In this document: in pieces, positions 9,201 to 17,665 of the stretch | How positions within the stretch are numbered: position 1 is the stretch's first letter | Layout: each line of letters begins with the position of its first letter | From: Holophagaceae bacterium | Lineage (GTDB): Bacteria > Acidobacteriota > Holophagae > Holophagales > Holophagaceae | Length of the DNA: 64,000 nt | Reading direction: 5' to 3' | NCBI GenBank assembly: GCA_016720465.1 | Contig: JADKKO010000004.1 | Location: forward strand, 186,001 to 250,000 | Made by a program: the position numbers and the translations under genes | The notes under the pieces: model-generated | The model's database searches: none | What the model saw: the letters and a program-made list of their open reading frames with translations, nothing else | Told to the model about the DNA's origin: nothing

Positions 9201-10640
9201 GGCGCAGGCCAGGTAGCGGCCCAGCTGGTACTGGATCCGGATCGGAGCCCAGGCCACCGTGTAGGTCGCGGGACTCGGGACCGCGCCCAGCCACGGATTG
9301 TAGAAGCCGTTCGGGATCGTCCCGGTCGTATCCACCGCAGGGTAGTTCCCCGTCGTGTCGAAGGTCGGGTAGTTGCCGGCCGTGGCCGACAATACGCCGA
9401 TGCCGTTCGCGGTGTTGAACGGCGCGCTTCCGAAGAACACCTGGATCGCGTCCTGGTGCCCATGGAATCCGTTCGTGTTCGGATCCGCGATCACCGTGTC
9501 CGCACCCGCCGTTCCCGGCGTCCCGATCGTCCAGATCCACTTGCTCGGCGTTCCCGGCGTGCTCGTGTCGCTCGCCACGGGCTCCTGGATCGCAGGACGG
9601 CCCACGTTCGGCACCACTGCCGTTCCCGCGCCCGTGTTCACGCCCGCCGTGATGGTCGGCACGTTGATCGTCGTCAGGGCTCCGATCGAAGGCTGGTGGT
9701 TCGGCTGCACCTTGATGGTCAGCGTCGTCTCGTTGAACTGGCCCGGCGTCGCCGTCGTCCCGATCAACTGCTGCGCCACCACCGTGAACGACCAGTTCGC
9801 CGGATCATGCGTCGGCGTCCCGTCCACGGAGCCCGTCAGCGCGTCCGTGTTGATGCCCGTGTTCAGCACCGCTCCGTTCGTCCCGGGGTTCCCCAGGTTG
9901 CGGCCCGGACGCCACACGATCTCGCCCGGATTCCGCACCACGCCCGTTCCGGACGTGTCCGCGGCCGGCCCCGGCACCACATAGGGATACCGCCCGCCCG
10001 CCGGCGACGCATTCGAATCCGTCGTCGCCACATACGGCGAGCCGAACCGGAACACCGAATTCGTCTTCACGCTGTACACCACCACGTCGTTCTCGGCGTC
10101 CGTCGCCGTCACGCCCGCGCGCCACCCCTTGATCGAGCTGCTCGGATCCGCGTAGTACTCCCGGTCCGCCGCATTCGTGTCCAGGAAATTGAAGAAACTG
10201 TATCCCGTGATCTTCTGACGCAGGTTCGAAGGATCGTGGAACTGCACGTTCGTCACGGTCTCCGTGTACGTCTGCGTCGTGAAGTTCGGCTTCGTGTCCG
10301 ACACGATGTTGATCTGCAGCGTCTTCGTGTCCGACAGCCCGCCCGCGTCCGTCACCTTCACCGTGATCGTCCGCACCGCGAAATCCGATCCCGTCGCGAA
10401 ATTCGAACTCCACGTCAACACGCCGCCCGACGTCAGCGAGAAGCCCGCCGGCGCGCTCACCAACGACCACGTCAGGGGATCCCCCGCCGTGTCCGATGCG
10501 CTGAACTGGTACGGCGGCACGCCTGAATTCACCGGAATGCCATGGTTCTGCGGCACTCCCGGAATCGACGTGCTCGTGATGATCGGAGCCGTGTTCCCGC
10601 TGAAGTACGTCGCGGTCACTGCGCGCTCTGAAGGATCGCT
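6243..10640 (-). CDS. Giant Ig-like surface lipoprotein, copy 3, main body (frameshifted from its N-terminus)
   Basis: About 1465 codons are in the frame that matches the copy 2 body. It begins inside the second/third Ig-like repeat (SERAVTATYFSGN) and ends with a short tail unlike copy 2. The open frame formally extends to 10769, but residues upstream of 10640 are out-of-frame translation. Two differences from copies 1 and 2 break the N-terminus: a GT dinucleotide lost near 11007 and one C lost from a C6 run at 10641-10645. They sum to three bases, but stop codons lie between them. The 5' two kilobases and the C-terminal region nearly match copy 2, with a diverged centre at about 7.7-9.0 kb. 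No catalytic motif was seen. Probably a lipid-anchored surface protein of about 1700 residues when intact. Confidence 0.75.
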   Translation of the reverse strand, partial: SDPSERAVTATYFSGNTAPIITSTSIPGVPQNHGIPVNSGVPPYQFSASDTAGDPLTWSLVSAPAGFSLTSGGVLTWSSNFATGSDFAVRTITVKVTDAGGLSDTKTLQINIVSDTKPNFTTQTYTETVTNVQFHDPSNLRQKITGYSFFNFLDTNAADREYYADPSSSIKGWRAGVTATDAENDVVVYSVKTNSVFRFGSPYVATTDSNASPAGGRYPYVVPGPAADTSGTGVVRNPGEIVWRPGRNLGNPGTNGAVLNTGINTDALTGSVDGTPTHDPANWSFTVVAQQLIGTTATPGQFNETTLTIKVQPNHQPSIGALTTINVPTITAGVNTGAGTAVVPNVGRPAIQEPVASDTSTPGTPSKWIWTIGTPGTAGADTVIADPNTNGFHGHQDAIQVFFGSAPFNTANGIGVLSATAGNYPTFDTTGNYPAVDTTGTIPNGFYNPWLGAVPSPATYTVAWAPIRIQYQLGRYLACAYGITNGYNFPLKVEDQYTLSSTNEVSIFPIFGTVKLFNSRFRFLEDDGTDGYELPRGNFTAAGNYRTTSGAYTFAYLPIGVSAGAGNAEILAAGVSTYGSKLFGQANSPVGSPASGYGTAAGGYTAPNTGGPTAGNWHTLDAVNTGAFFPLSTGNPLNPLFNPAANAAAVPGTLAGATLTYTQFTGSSTAPTGVSVTVSGPYANNEADARKIPSNSPYHFSLVQTTIPYGGAGNDGFTAPRYYDLPNQPVYGPVQTLPREQSYGCAQSEVNVQAVLPGRPAYMSAYSSGAFGVDGFANSVVLGSMLRLSFTWPTLVTNTAGSFPAAGTANTWGTTDVMQVATPNIGGRGRFFFTGNYVGASETDPLNFWKVGFASATGLTTTTGFSQGVDSALSQPIHVPTDSLWVPAATNGHFNLLNTFSTPAGGSGYTDIPFAGVHGYLQGGFIIPTMSALADTPIWAQMPTWNMSAFVMGPWAWFWGNVTNTGYDPDRWMNPARIDTATGDRAFFLWMKQEAPDVDAYGTFAGSYLNADGSTGTLAVGGHTTATAFTMGSTGLTDTQSQISFSEIGTQLGGVNQAINSGISMTGWAITQFEQLRSLVAAPAQYGQAPRARLVDPAMVPTGSDNTVATFDNATIGTFDGITSNSLIVYAVRNRGILGEAGIEASSPVLAQWWNTGHADIDTASFPGVMTNYTSSFLPAGEFTEVVELKHNFIGKLAAPDATTTEVQKVILSTGIIAPNGNSLLTNAIPVVTPVRQLAINDLKINTATGTTSVGTKLDIFNGTAELSANGATYGVPAGGIPSYKLFNGNALPASDYRLHGNSTLQLTFQPAVNDLRQPSGYEVTLYSVYAFGGPSVAVPVHVIRMGHRGGIGAIQTLNFPNLWDWTPDFGIQPYAIKVRNIWMDGTEGAAGHSFDMAKEPNASRFPMAWADCLSGVFVVDFTSATPIAPPQGVMGTELPSPFQKGMRPASPGKGPASVRNSASN

Positions 10641-10853
10641 CCCCCGAACGCCACCACGTCGCTCGCCACCACCGTGAATCCCACCGTCACCGACGTCTTG
10701 CCCACCGGCACCGACAGGTTCGGGAACGACACCACGCCCGCCGCGATCGGGGGCAGTCCGCCGGTCCACGTCGAAGGCACCGCCACCGGCGATCCCGCGT
10801 TGTCCACGATCGACACCGAACCCGCCTTCACCGCGTAGGTCACCGTATCCGTA

Positions 10854-11357
10854 TCAGGATCCACCGCCGATGCCGCGTACGTGAACGTCCCCGGCACCGC
10901 AGCCCCGTTCCCGATCGTCTGGATGCTGTTCCCGCTCGAGAACACCGGCGCCCGGTTCGGAATCACATTCACCGTCACCGAACCCGAAGGCGACGTGTTG
11001 TTGTGCGTCCTTGGCCACCACCGACAGCGTCACGTTCACCGGAGCCCCGCCGAAGGCCGGCGCGCTGGGCTTGTAGGTCAGAACGCTGCCCGTGATGCTC
11101 ACATCGGCATTGGCCGTCGACAGCGAATACGTGATCGCATCGCCCTCGGGATCCACCGACGAAAGGTTGTACGTGTACTGGTGCTTGGTCACCGCCGAGG
11201 TCGGGCCCGTGGTGATCAACGGAGCGCTGGGGCTCGCATTGGTTGCCACCGCCGGAGCCGAAGAGGACGATCCGCCGCAGCCGATCATCACCAGCGAAAA
11301 CGCCGTGAGTGCCGAAATGCCTAACGCATTCCGAAGTTTCGGATTGGGGTTGCTCAT
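10854..11357 (-). pseudogene. Detached N-terminal part of lipoprotein copy 3
   Basis: The start ATG at 11357 is preceded by AGGAGG. The first residues (MSNPNPKL) differ from copies 1 and 2, but from NALGISAL onward the lipoprotein signal and first Ig-like repeat are the same. After residue about 116 the frame changes because one GT unit is missing near 11007 (copies 1 and 2 read GCGTGTCC, this copy GCGTCC), and translation stops at 10854. The lost middle portion (second Ig repeat) is readable in another frame at 10646-10978. Confidence 0.7.
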
Positions 11358-11502
11358 AGAGCCTCCTGGTTGAAGGGATTTTGGGAAGGGGTTATTGGAG
11401 ATAGATAAAACCGAGGAAAGACGACACTAGATCAACTCTAGAGAAAAACCAAAATCCGAGCCCAGGTCAATGTTATTTTTACCTAATAGAAAAAGTTGAT
11501 AC

Positions 11503-11522
11503 CCGCATGAATGCTTATGCGG
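11503..11522. promoter_or_regulatory. Inverted repeat in the divergent region upstream of leuS
   Basis: CCGCAT and ATGCGG are separated by 8 bases, about 65 bases before the leuS start and between the divergent lipoprotein copy 3 and leuS. It could be an operator or leader hairpin. No further evidence was seen. Confidence 0.2.
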
Positions 11523-11585
11523 CACCGCTGAGAACGTGTTTCCAGGAATTCATAAGTCACTTTGACGGGAACCTCAAGGAGCATT

Positions 11586-14015
11586 ATGACATTTAGCCCC
11601 CTCAATCAGGAACAGGCCATTCAATCTAAATGGTTCAAAAATGGCGCCTTCCGTATTTCTGCCACAGATGCTGAAGTGAAACAGCCCTATTATGTTTTAG
11701 TGATGTTGCCCTATCCAAGCGGCCGGATTCATATGGGGCACGTCCGGAATTACACCCTTGGGGACGTGGCCGCTCGATTTCAACGGATGAGGGGCAAGGC
11801 GGTGATGCACCCCCTTGGCTGGGATTCCTTCGGCCTGCCTGCGGAGAACGCCGCCATCAAGAATGGAATCCACCCGGCGATCTGGACCCGGCAGAACATC
11901 GCCGACATGAAAGCCCAGATCCAGAAGATCGGTATCAGCTATGACTGGGACCGGGAAATCGCCAGCTATCTGCCGGAGTACTACCGATGGAACCAGTGGC
12001 TGTTCCTGCAGATGTGGAAGCGCGGCGACGTGTTCCGCGCCATGCGAAACGTCAACTGGTGCGAAGCTCTCGGCACGGTGCTGGCCAACGAACAGGTGGT
12101 GGACGGCAAGGACGAGCGCACCGGGCATCCGGTCGTCCAGAAATCCCTGGAACAGTATTTCTTCGCCATCACCAAATACGCCGATGAGCTGCTGGCAGGC
12201 CTCGACAAGCTGGACTGGCCGGACAATGTCAAGGCCATGCAGCGGCATTGGATCGGGAAGAGCGAAGGCGCCAGATTGCGTTTCGATGTGGCGGAACACG
12301 GGCAGGTCGAGGTTTTCACAACGCGCCTGGACACGCTTTACGGCGTCAGCTTCCTGGCCCTTTCCACCGACCACCCGCTCATCGAATCCCAGGCGGTCGA
12401 GGACGCCGGCCTGCGGGCCTTCTGCGCGCGGATCAAAGGGCAGAGCCGGGAAGAGCGGCTGGTGGCGGATGTCAAGGAGGGCCACCGCACGAAACTCCAC
12501 GCGGTGCATCCGTTCACGGGTGAATTGGTTCCGGTGTTCGCCGCGAACTACGTGCTGATGGATTACGGCACCGGCGCGGTGATGGGCGTCCCAGCCCACG
12601 ATGAGCGCGACCACGAATTTGCGCGGAAATACGGACTTCCGATCCCCCAGGTCATCGAAGCGATCGGGAGCGCAGGTCCATGGGAGCCTGGCATCCTGAT
12701 CAATAGCGGTGAATTCAACGGCCTTAGAAGCGAGGATGCAACAGCGGCCATGATCGCCAAACTGGGCGGCCGCGCGGAAGGAGCGGTCACCTTCAAGTTG
12801 AAGGATTGGGGCCTTTCCCGGCAACGCTACTGGGGCACGCCCATCCCCACCGTCCACTGCCCTGACCATGGGGTCCAACCGGTCCCGGAAGACGAGCTGC
12901 CGGTGCGGCTTCCCGAGGATGTGGAATTCATCGGCCACGGGCCTTCGCCCCTGACGACGTCGAAATCGTTTCTTGATGCCAAGTGCCCGGTCTGCGGCGG
13001 CGCAGCGCGGAGGGAAACCGACACCATGGACACCTTCGTGGATTCCAGCTGGTATTTCCTGCGCTACCTGGACCCTAAGAATGAGCGCCTGCCCTTCGAG
13101 AGGGCCGCCGTGGATCCCTGGATGCCCGTGGACCTCTACATTGGCGGCATCGAGCACGCGACCATGCACCTGATCTATGCGCGCTACTTCCACAAAGTCC
13201 TGCGGGATCTGGGCATGGTGGGCTGCGATGAGCCGTTCCAGAAGCTCATCTGCCAGGGGATGGTGCTGAAGGACGGTTTCAAGATGTCCAAGTCCAAGGG
13301 CAACGTGGTGGATCCGGACGATGTGCTGGCGCGCTACGGCGCCGATGCGCTGCGCCTCTTCATGATCTTCGCCGCGCCCATCGAAAAGGAACTGGACTGG
13401 ACCGGTTTCGATGGCATCGAAGGTTCCACGCGGTTCCTCAAACGTGTGGCGCGCCTGGTGGATGACCACACCATCGATACGGAGCCTTTACCCGCCAAGG
13501 ATCTGTTGACCCGCGAGGAAAAGGATCTGATGCACAAGCTGCACCTGACGATCCACCGCATCACCGAGGATCTAGCGGTGCGCCATCAGTTCAACACCGT
13601 CGTGTCGGGCCTCATGGAATTGATCAACGCCATCAGCGACCTGCCCCTCAGTTCGCCGCACCGCGGCCAGGTGATGCAGCACGCCCTGGACGCCTTTGTC
13701 CGGATGTTGTCGCCGGTGGCGCCCCACCTCGCGGAGCAACTGTTCGAGCAGCTCGGCGGTTCGGGTTTCGTGATGCATGCCCCATGGCCCGAGGCTTCCG
13801 CTGGATGGATGCAGGCGGACGAAATCCTGGTGGTGGTCCAGGTCAATGGCAAGGTCCGCGGCCGGGTCACCCTGCCCGCCAGCGCCACGGAGGAAGAACG
13901 CCGCGGGGCGGCCATGGCTTGCTCAGAAGTGCGTCCGCACCTCGACGGGAAGGAAATCCTCAAGGTGGTCCTGCCGCCGAATGGCAAGCTGGTGAACATC
14001 GTCGTCAAGGGTTGA
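11586..14015 (+). CDS. leuS: Leucyl-tRNA synthetase
   Basis: Charges tRNA-Leu with leucine in the cytoplasm. The protein is 809 residues, normal for bacterial LeuRS. The class I HIGH motif is present as PYPSGRIHMGH near residue 40, and the KMSKS loop as KMSKSKGNVVD near residue 565. Between them lie the CP1 editing domain and the zinc-like CPVCGG segment. The C-terminus ends with the usual VNGKVRGR and NIVVKG blocks. The ATG at 11586 is preceded by AAGGAG. An in-frame TTG 24 bases upstream lacks a good RBS. The gene stands first in a plus-strand series that continues with ftcD 38 bases downstream. Confidence 0.97.
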   Translation: MTFSPLNQEQAIQSKWFKNGAFRISATDAEVKQPYYVLVMLPYPSGRIHMGHVRNYTLGDVAARFQRMRGKAVMHPLGWDSFGLPAENAAIKNGIHPAIWTRQNIADMKAQIQKIGISYDWDREIASYLPEYYRWNQWLFLQMWKRGDVFRAMRNVNWCEALGTVLANEQVVDGKDERTGHPVVQKSLEQYFFAITKYADELLAGLDKLDWPDNVKAMQRHWIGKSEGARLRFDVAEHGQVEVFTTRLDTLYGVSFLALSTDHPLIESQAVEDAGLRAFCARIKGQSREERLVADVKEGHRTKLHAVHPFTGELVPVFAANYVLMDYGTGAVMGVPAHDERDHEFARKYGLPIPQVIEAIGSAGPWEPGILINSGEFNGLRSEDATAAMIAKLGGRAEGAVTFKLKDWGLSRQRYWGTPIPTVHCPDHGVQPVPEDELPVRLPEDVEFIGHGPSPLTTSKSFLDAKCPVCGGAARRETDTMDTFVDSSWYFLRYLDPKNERLPFERAAVDPWMPVDLYIGGIEHATMHLIYARYFHKVLRDLGMVGCDEPFQKLICQGMVLKDGFKMSKSKGNVVDPDDVLARYGADALRLFMIFAAPIEKELDWTGFDGIEGSTRFLKRVARLVDDHTIDTEPLPAKDLLTREEKDLMHKLHLTIHRITEDLAVRHQFNTVVSGLMELINAISDLPLSSPHRGQVMQHALDAFVRMLSPVAPHLAEQLFEQLGGSGFVMHAPWPEASAGWMQADEILVVVQVNGKVRGRVTLPASATEEERRGAAMACSEVRPHLDGKEILKVVLPPNGKLVNIVVKG

Positions 14016-14053
14016 GCCGTCAGTGATTTAAAGCCGGAATGACAGGAGAATGC

Positions 14054-15931
14054 ATGCCTGATGCCATGAAATTAGTCGAATGCGTCCCCAACTTCTCCGA
14101 AGGCCGGGACCTCGCCAAGATCAAACAGATCACCGACGCCATCGAGTCGGTCCCAGGCGTGGAGCTCAAGGACGTGGATCCCGGCGCGGCCACGAACCGC
14201 ACCGTCGTGACGTTCGTGGGGGATCCGGAGGCAGCCTTGGAAGCCGCTTTCCAGGCCATCAAGACCGCGTCGCATGCCATCGACATGAGCGCCCACCACG
14301 GCGCCCACCCCCGCATGGGCGCCACGGACGTATGCCCCTTCGTGCCCGTTTCGGGCCTCACGCTGGGCGATTGCGCGGAACTGGCCGCGCGGCTGGGAGA
14401 GCGTGTGGGCCGTGAACTGGGCATTCCCGTCTACCTCTATGAATCCGCCGCCAGATCCGAGGAGCGCAGGAACCTTGCGGTGGTCCGAAAGGGTGAGTAC
14501 GAAGCGCTGCCCCAGAAGCTGAAGGATCCGGCCTGGGCGCCGGATTTCGGTCCCGCCGAATTCAACCCCAGGACCGGCGCCACCATCATCGGCGCGCGGG
14601 AATTCCTGATCGCCTTCAACATCACCCTCAACAGCCGCGTCAAGGACCACGCGACGGACCTGGCCTTCGAACTGCGCGAGAAGGGCCGCGTCGCGCGCCG
14701 GAACCAGACCAGCGCCTACTACTCCAGCGGCGAGGTGCTGTTCTACCAGAAAGGCCATTTCCCCTGCGGCAACTGCGATCACGACGCCCTGGACTTCGAA
14801 GCTCTCGAAACCCACTGCCGGCAGGTGCACAGCTACGAGCTGCGCCATTTGCTGATGCTCAATGACATCGACACCGGCTCAACCGAGGCTGTCGAAGCCC
14901 TTCCTGGCAAGAAAGCCTATCGGGCAGGCTATTTCACGGAGTGCAAGGCCATCGGATGGGTGGTCCAGGAATATGGCCGCGCCCAGCTTTCCATCAACCT
15001 GACCGATTACCACGCCACACCGCCGCATACGGTGCTGGACGCCACGCGGAAACTGGCCCTGGATCGGGGTCTCGTGGTTACCGGCAGCGAAATCGTGGGT
15101 CTGGTCCCCTTTCAAGCGCTCCACCAAGCTGGGCAGCACTACCTGAGCGCCATGGGCAAATCGCCCTATGTGCCAGTCGAAGATGTCCTGAAAATGGCCA
15201 TTTTCTCCATGGGGCTCTCGGATGTATCGCCCTTCGACATCGAGAAGAAAGTGATCGGCCTGCCGAAGAGATTCGGCCAGGGCCTGATGGCCATGTCCGC
15301 GGCCGCCTTCACCGAGGAAGTCAGCCGCGACACGCCGGCCCCCGGCGGCGGCTCCATCGCGGCATTCGCTGGATCCTTGGGGGCCGCGCTGGCCTCCATG
15401 GTGGCCAATCTCACCCAGGGAAAGGCCCCCAGCAGGGCGATCGACCGTGAACTCCTGGACATCGCCAAAGATGCCCAGAAAGTGAAGGATGCCTTGATCC
15501 TGGCCGTGGATGAGGACACCAACGCTTTCAATGGCTACATGGAAGCACTGCGCCTGCCGAAAACCACGGACGCTGAAAAGAAAGCCCGCGGCGCGGCCAT
15601 GCAGGCCGGATTGAAGGAGGCCGTGGCCGTGCCTTTGGGCACCGCGGAACTCAGCCTGGAAGCGATGAAACTCGCGGACCGGGTGGCCCAGGCGGGCAAC
15701 CCCAATTCGCTGACCGATGCCCTGGTTGGCTGCGCCGCCGCCTACACGGGCGTCCGCGGGGGGCTCTGGAACGTGATGATCAATTTGAAGGACATCAAGG
15801 ATGGCCCCTTCGTGGATGGGATGAGGAACCGCTGCGCCTTGATCCTGGCAGAAGCTAAAGCATTGATGGCCAAGGTTGGAGATGAAGGTGATGCAAGGCT
15901 CGACAGCATGATCGAGGCCAAACGGAAGTGA
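14054..15931 (+). CDS. ftcD: Bifunctional glutamate formimidoyltransferase / formiminotetrahydrofolate cyclodeaminase
   Basis: Carries out the last folate-linked steps of histidine degradation: moving the formimino group of formiminoglutamate to tetrahydrofolate, then deaminating it to methenyl-THF. Of 625 residues, 1-330 match the transferase (opening KLVECVPNFSEGRD, with SAHHGAHPRMGATDV). Residues about 420-620 match the cyclodeaminase (TPAPGGGSIAAFAGSLGAALA). Both activities on one chain recall the animal enzyme, whereas many bacteria keep them separate. The start was set at 14054 by AGGAG 6-7 bases upstream; an ATG at 14039 would place the RBS inside the gene. No other hut gene is in the window. 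Confidence 0.93.
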   Translation: MPDAMKLVECVPNFSEGRDLAKIKQITDAIESVPGVELKDVDPGAATNRTVVTFVGDPEAALEAAFQAIKTASHAIDMSAHHGAHPRMGATDVCPFVPVSGLTLGDCAELAARLGERVGRELGIPVYLYESAARSEERRNLAVVRKGEYEALPQKLKDPAWAPDFGPAEFNPRTGATIIGAREFLIAFNITLNSRVKDHATDLAFELREKGRVARRNQTSAYYSSGEVLFYQKGHFPCGNCDHDALDFEALETHCRQVHSYELRHLLMLNDIDTGSTEAVEALPGKKAYRAGYFTECKAIGWVVQEYGRAQLSINLTDYHATPPHTVLDATRKLALDRGLVVTGSEIVGLVPFQALHQAGQHYLSAMGKSPYVPVEDVLKMAIFSMGLSDVSPFDIEKKVIGLPKRFGQGLMAMSAAAFTEEVSRDTPAPGGGSIAAFAGSLGAALASMVANLTQGKAPSRAIDRELLDIAKDAQKVKDALILAVDEDTNAFNGYMEALRLPKTTDAEKKARGAAMQAGLKEAVAVPLGTAELSLEAMKLADRVAQAGNPNSLTDALVGCAAAYTGVRGGLWNVMINLKDIKDGPFVDGMRNRCALILAEAKALMAKVGDEGDARLDSMIEAKRK

Positions 15932-16017
15932 CGGTGCGGCCAGCTCAGATGACCGGTCCCCAACGAGGCCTCGTCCAGCCGGGAGTTAAGTCCTAGAATG
16001 AAAAGTTCGGAGAAACC

Positions 16018-16971
16018 ATGTCCCACACAGCGATCCGCCAACTGACCCCCGTGGTCGATTCAATTCTCGATCTGGTGGGCCACACGCCCATGCTGCGTTT
16101 AAAGCGTTTCTGCCCCGAACGGGAGGTCTTCGCCAAGCTTGAATACCTGAATCCAGGGGGCAGCGTGAAGGACCGCATCGGCGTCGGCATGATCACGGCC
16201 GCTGAGGCAGCCGGCCTGATCAAACCTGGCGTCTCCACCATCATCGAACCCACCGCGGGCAACACCGGCGTGGGTCTGGCGATCGCCGCGAAGGCCCTGG
16301 GCTACAAATGCATCCTCTGCGTCCCCACGAAGTACAGCCGCGAAAAGATGATGCTCATGAAGGCCCTGGGCGCAGAGCTGGTGCTTATTCCGAAGGAGCA
16401 AGGCATGAAAGGCGCCATCGCCAAGTGCGCGGAGCTCGCCGCGGCGATCCCCGATGCATACGTGCCCCAGCAATTCGAGAACCCCAGCAACCCGAACACC
16501 CACTACCGCACAACCGCTGAAGAGATCTGGGAACAGCTGGAAGGCCGCGTGGATGCAGTGGTCATCGGCGCGGGCAGCGGCGGCACGTTCACGGGCACCG
16601 TGCGGCGGCTGAAGGAATTGAATCCGAGGATCCTCGCTGTCTGCGTGCAGCCCGTTGGCTCCATTTTCTGCGGCGCTCCTTTATCCGAGTGGGCCGTGGA
16701 GGGCATCGGCAACGGTTTCATACCCGGGAGCCTGGATCTCAAGCTCGCGGACAGGATCCTGGATGTGGCGGACGCCGACAGCCTTGCGACCGCGCGGGAA
16801 CTCATCGCGAAGGAAGGCTGCCTGGTGGGCGCCAGCTCTGGCGCCAACGCCTGGGCGGCGCGCAAAACAGCCTTGGACCTCCCGGCCGGGAGCCGCATCG
16901 TCACGCTGTTCCCCGATGGCGCCGAGCGCTACATGAGCAAGCAACCAGTGGCGGAACTGGACCTTCCGTGA
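16018..16971 (+). CDS. cysK: Cysteine synthase family PLP enzyme
   Basis: A beta-replacing PLP enzyme expected to form cysteine from O-acetylserine and sulfide. The 317 residues show the fold-type II hallmarks: the PLP lysine in GGSVKDRIG, the substrate loop EPTAGNTGVGLA, the phosphate-binding GAGSGGTFTG and the C-terminal SSGANAWAA. The start ATG has GGAG seven bases upstream. Cystathionine beta-synthase-like or O-phosphoserine-using relatives share these motifs, so the donor is inferred. Its stop overlaps the GTG start of pyrE by four bases, so the two are probably translated together. Confidence 0.88.
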   Translation: MSHTAIRQLTPVVDSILDLVGHTPMLRLKRFCPEREVFAKLEYLNPGGSVKDRIGVGMITAAEAAGLIKPGVSTIIEPTAGNTGVGLAIAAKALGYKCILCVPTKYSREKMMLMKALGAELVLIPKEQGMKGAIAKCAELAAAIPDAYVPQQFENPSNPNTHYRTTAEEIWEQLEGRVDAVVIGAGSGGTFTGTVRRLKELNPRILAVCVQPVGSIFCGAPLSEWAVEGIGNGFIPGSLDLKLADRILDVADADSLATARELIAKEGCLVGASSGANAWAARKTALDLPAGSRIVTLFPDGAERYMSKQPVAELDLP

Positions 16972-17597
16972 GCGAATTGAATGTCTCCAAGGCTCTTCTG
17001 GATGCAGGCGCCGTGCGCCTTTCACCCAAGGCTCCGTTCACCTGGGCCAGCGGCCTGAAGTCGCCGATCTATTGCGACAACCGCCAACTGCTGGGCCATC
17101 CGGGATTGCGAGGCGCCATCGCGGATGCGCTGGCGGTGCGGACCGCCAAGCTCTCCCCGACCCTGGTGGCCGGAACCAGCACCGCCGGAATTCCCTGGGC
17201 GGTCCTGGTCGCCGACCGCCTGAACCTGCCCATGGCGTATGTCCGCCCGGAGCCCAAGAAGCATGGCATGGGCCGCCAGGTGGAAGGTCCCCACGCCGAT
17301 GGCCACCGCGTGGCGCTCATCGAGGATCTGATCTCCACCGGCGGGTCCAGCCTGCATTGCGTGGCGGCGCTGCAACGTGAAGATGCCGTCGTGGTCCAGG
17401 TCTTGGCGCTCTTCAGCTACGGGCTTCCCCAGGCCGAGGAGGCCTTCCTCAAGGCCGGCGTGGATCTGCAGGTGCTTTCGACTTTTGAAGCGCTTTCACA
17501 GGAAGCCGCGGTGAACGGACTCCTGGATTCCGAAGATGCCGCCGCCCTCCTGGAGTGGCGCCGCGATACCGTTGCCTGGAGCAAGAGACACGAATAA
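16968..17597 (+). CDS. pyrE: Orotate phosphoribosyltransferase
   Basis: Joins orotate to PRPP in pyrimidine synthesis. The 209-residue protein has the N-terminal GAVRLSPKAPFTWASGLKSPIYCDNR block characteristic of PyrE. It also has the YVRPEPKKHGMGRQVEG lysine loop and the PRPP-binding HRVALIEDLISTGGSS. The start is taken as GTG at 16968 inside the cysK stop (GTGA overlap), because the family-conserved N-terminus begins directly after it. Confidence 0.93.
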   Translation: MSELNVSKALLDAGAVRLSPKAPFTWASGLKSPIYCDNRQLLGHPGLRGAIADALAVRTAKLSPTLVAGTSTAGIPWAVLVADRLNLPMAYVRPEPKKHGMGRQVEGPHADGHRVALIEDLISTGGSSLHCVAALQREDAVVVQVLALFSYGLPQAEEAFLKAGVDLQVLSTFEALSQEAAVNGLLDSEDAAALLEWRRDTVAWSKRHE

Positions 17598-17665
17598 TCG
17601 GATGCGGCCCGCCTGGCCATCGCCATGGCGCACTGGAACCTGCGGCGGAATACGGGAGGAACCGA

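Noticed and set aside
6309..10526. A 1405-codon plus-strand open frame opposite lipoprotein copy 3 (and similar long ones at 818-2275 and 3986-5368)
   Set aside because: They are antisense to a better-supported gene, are full of Arg/His/Gly from reversed codon bias, and have no RBS or domain.
11697..13469. A 590-codon minus-strand frame inside leuS
   Set aside because: It is a mirror of the leuS coding bias. leuS has all its motifs on the plus strand.
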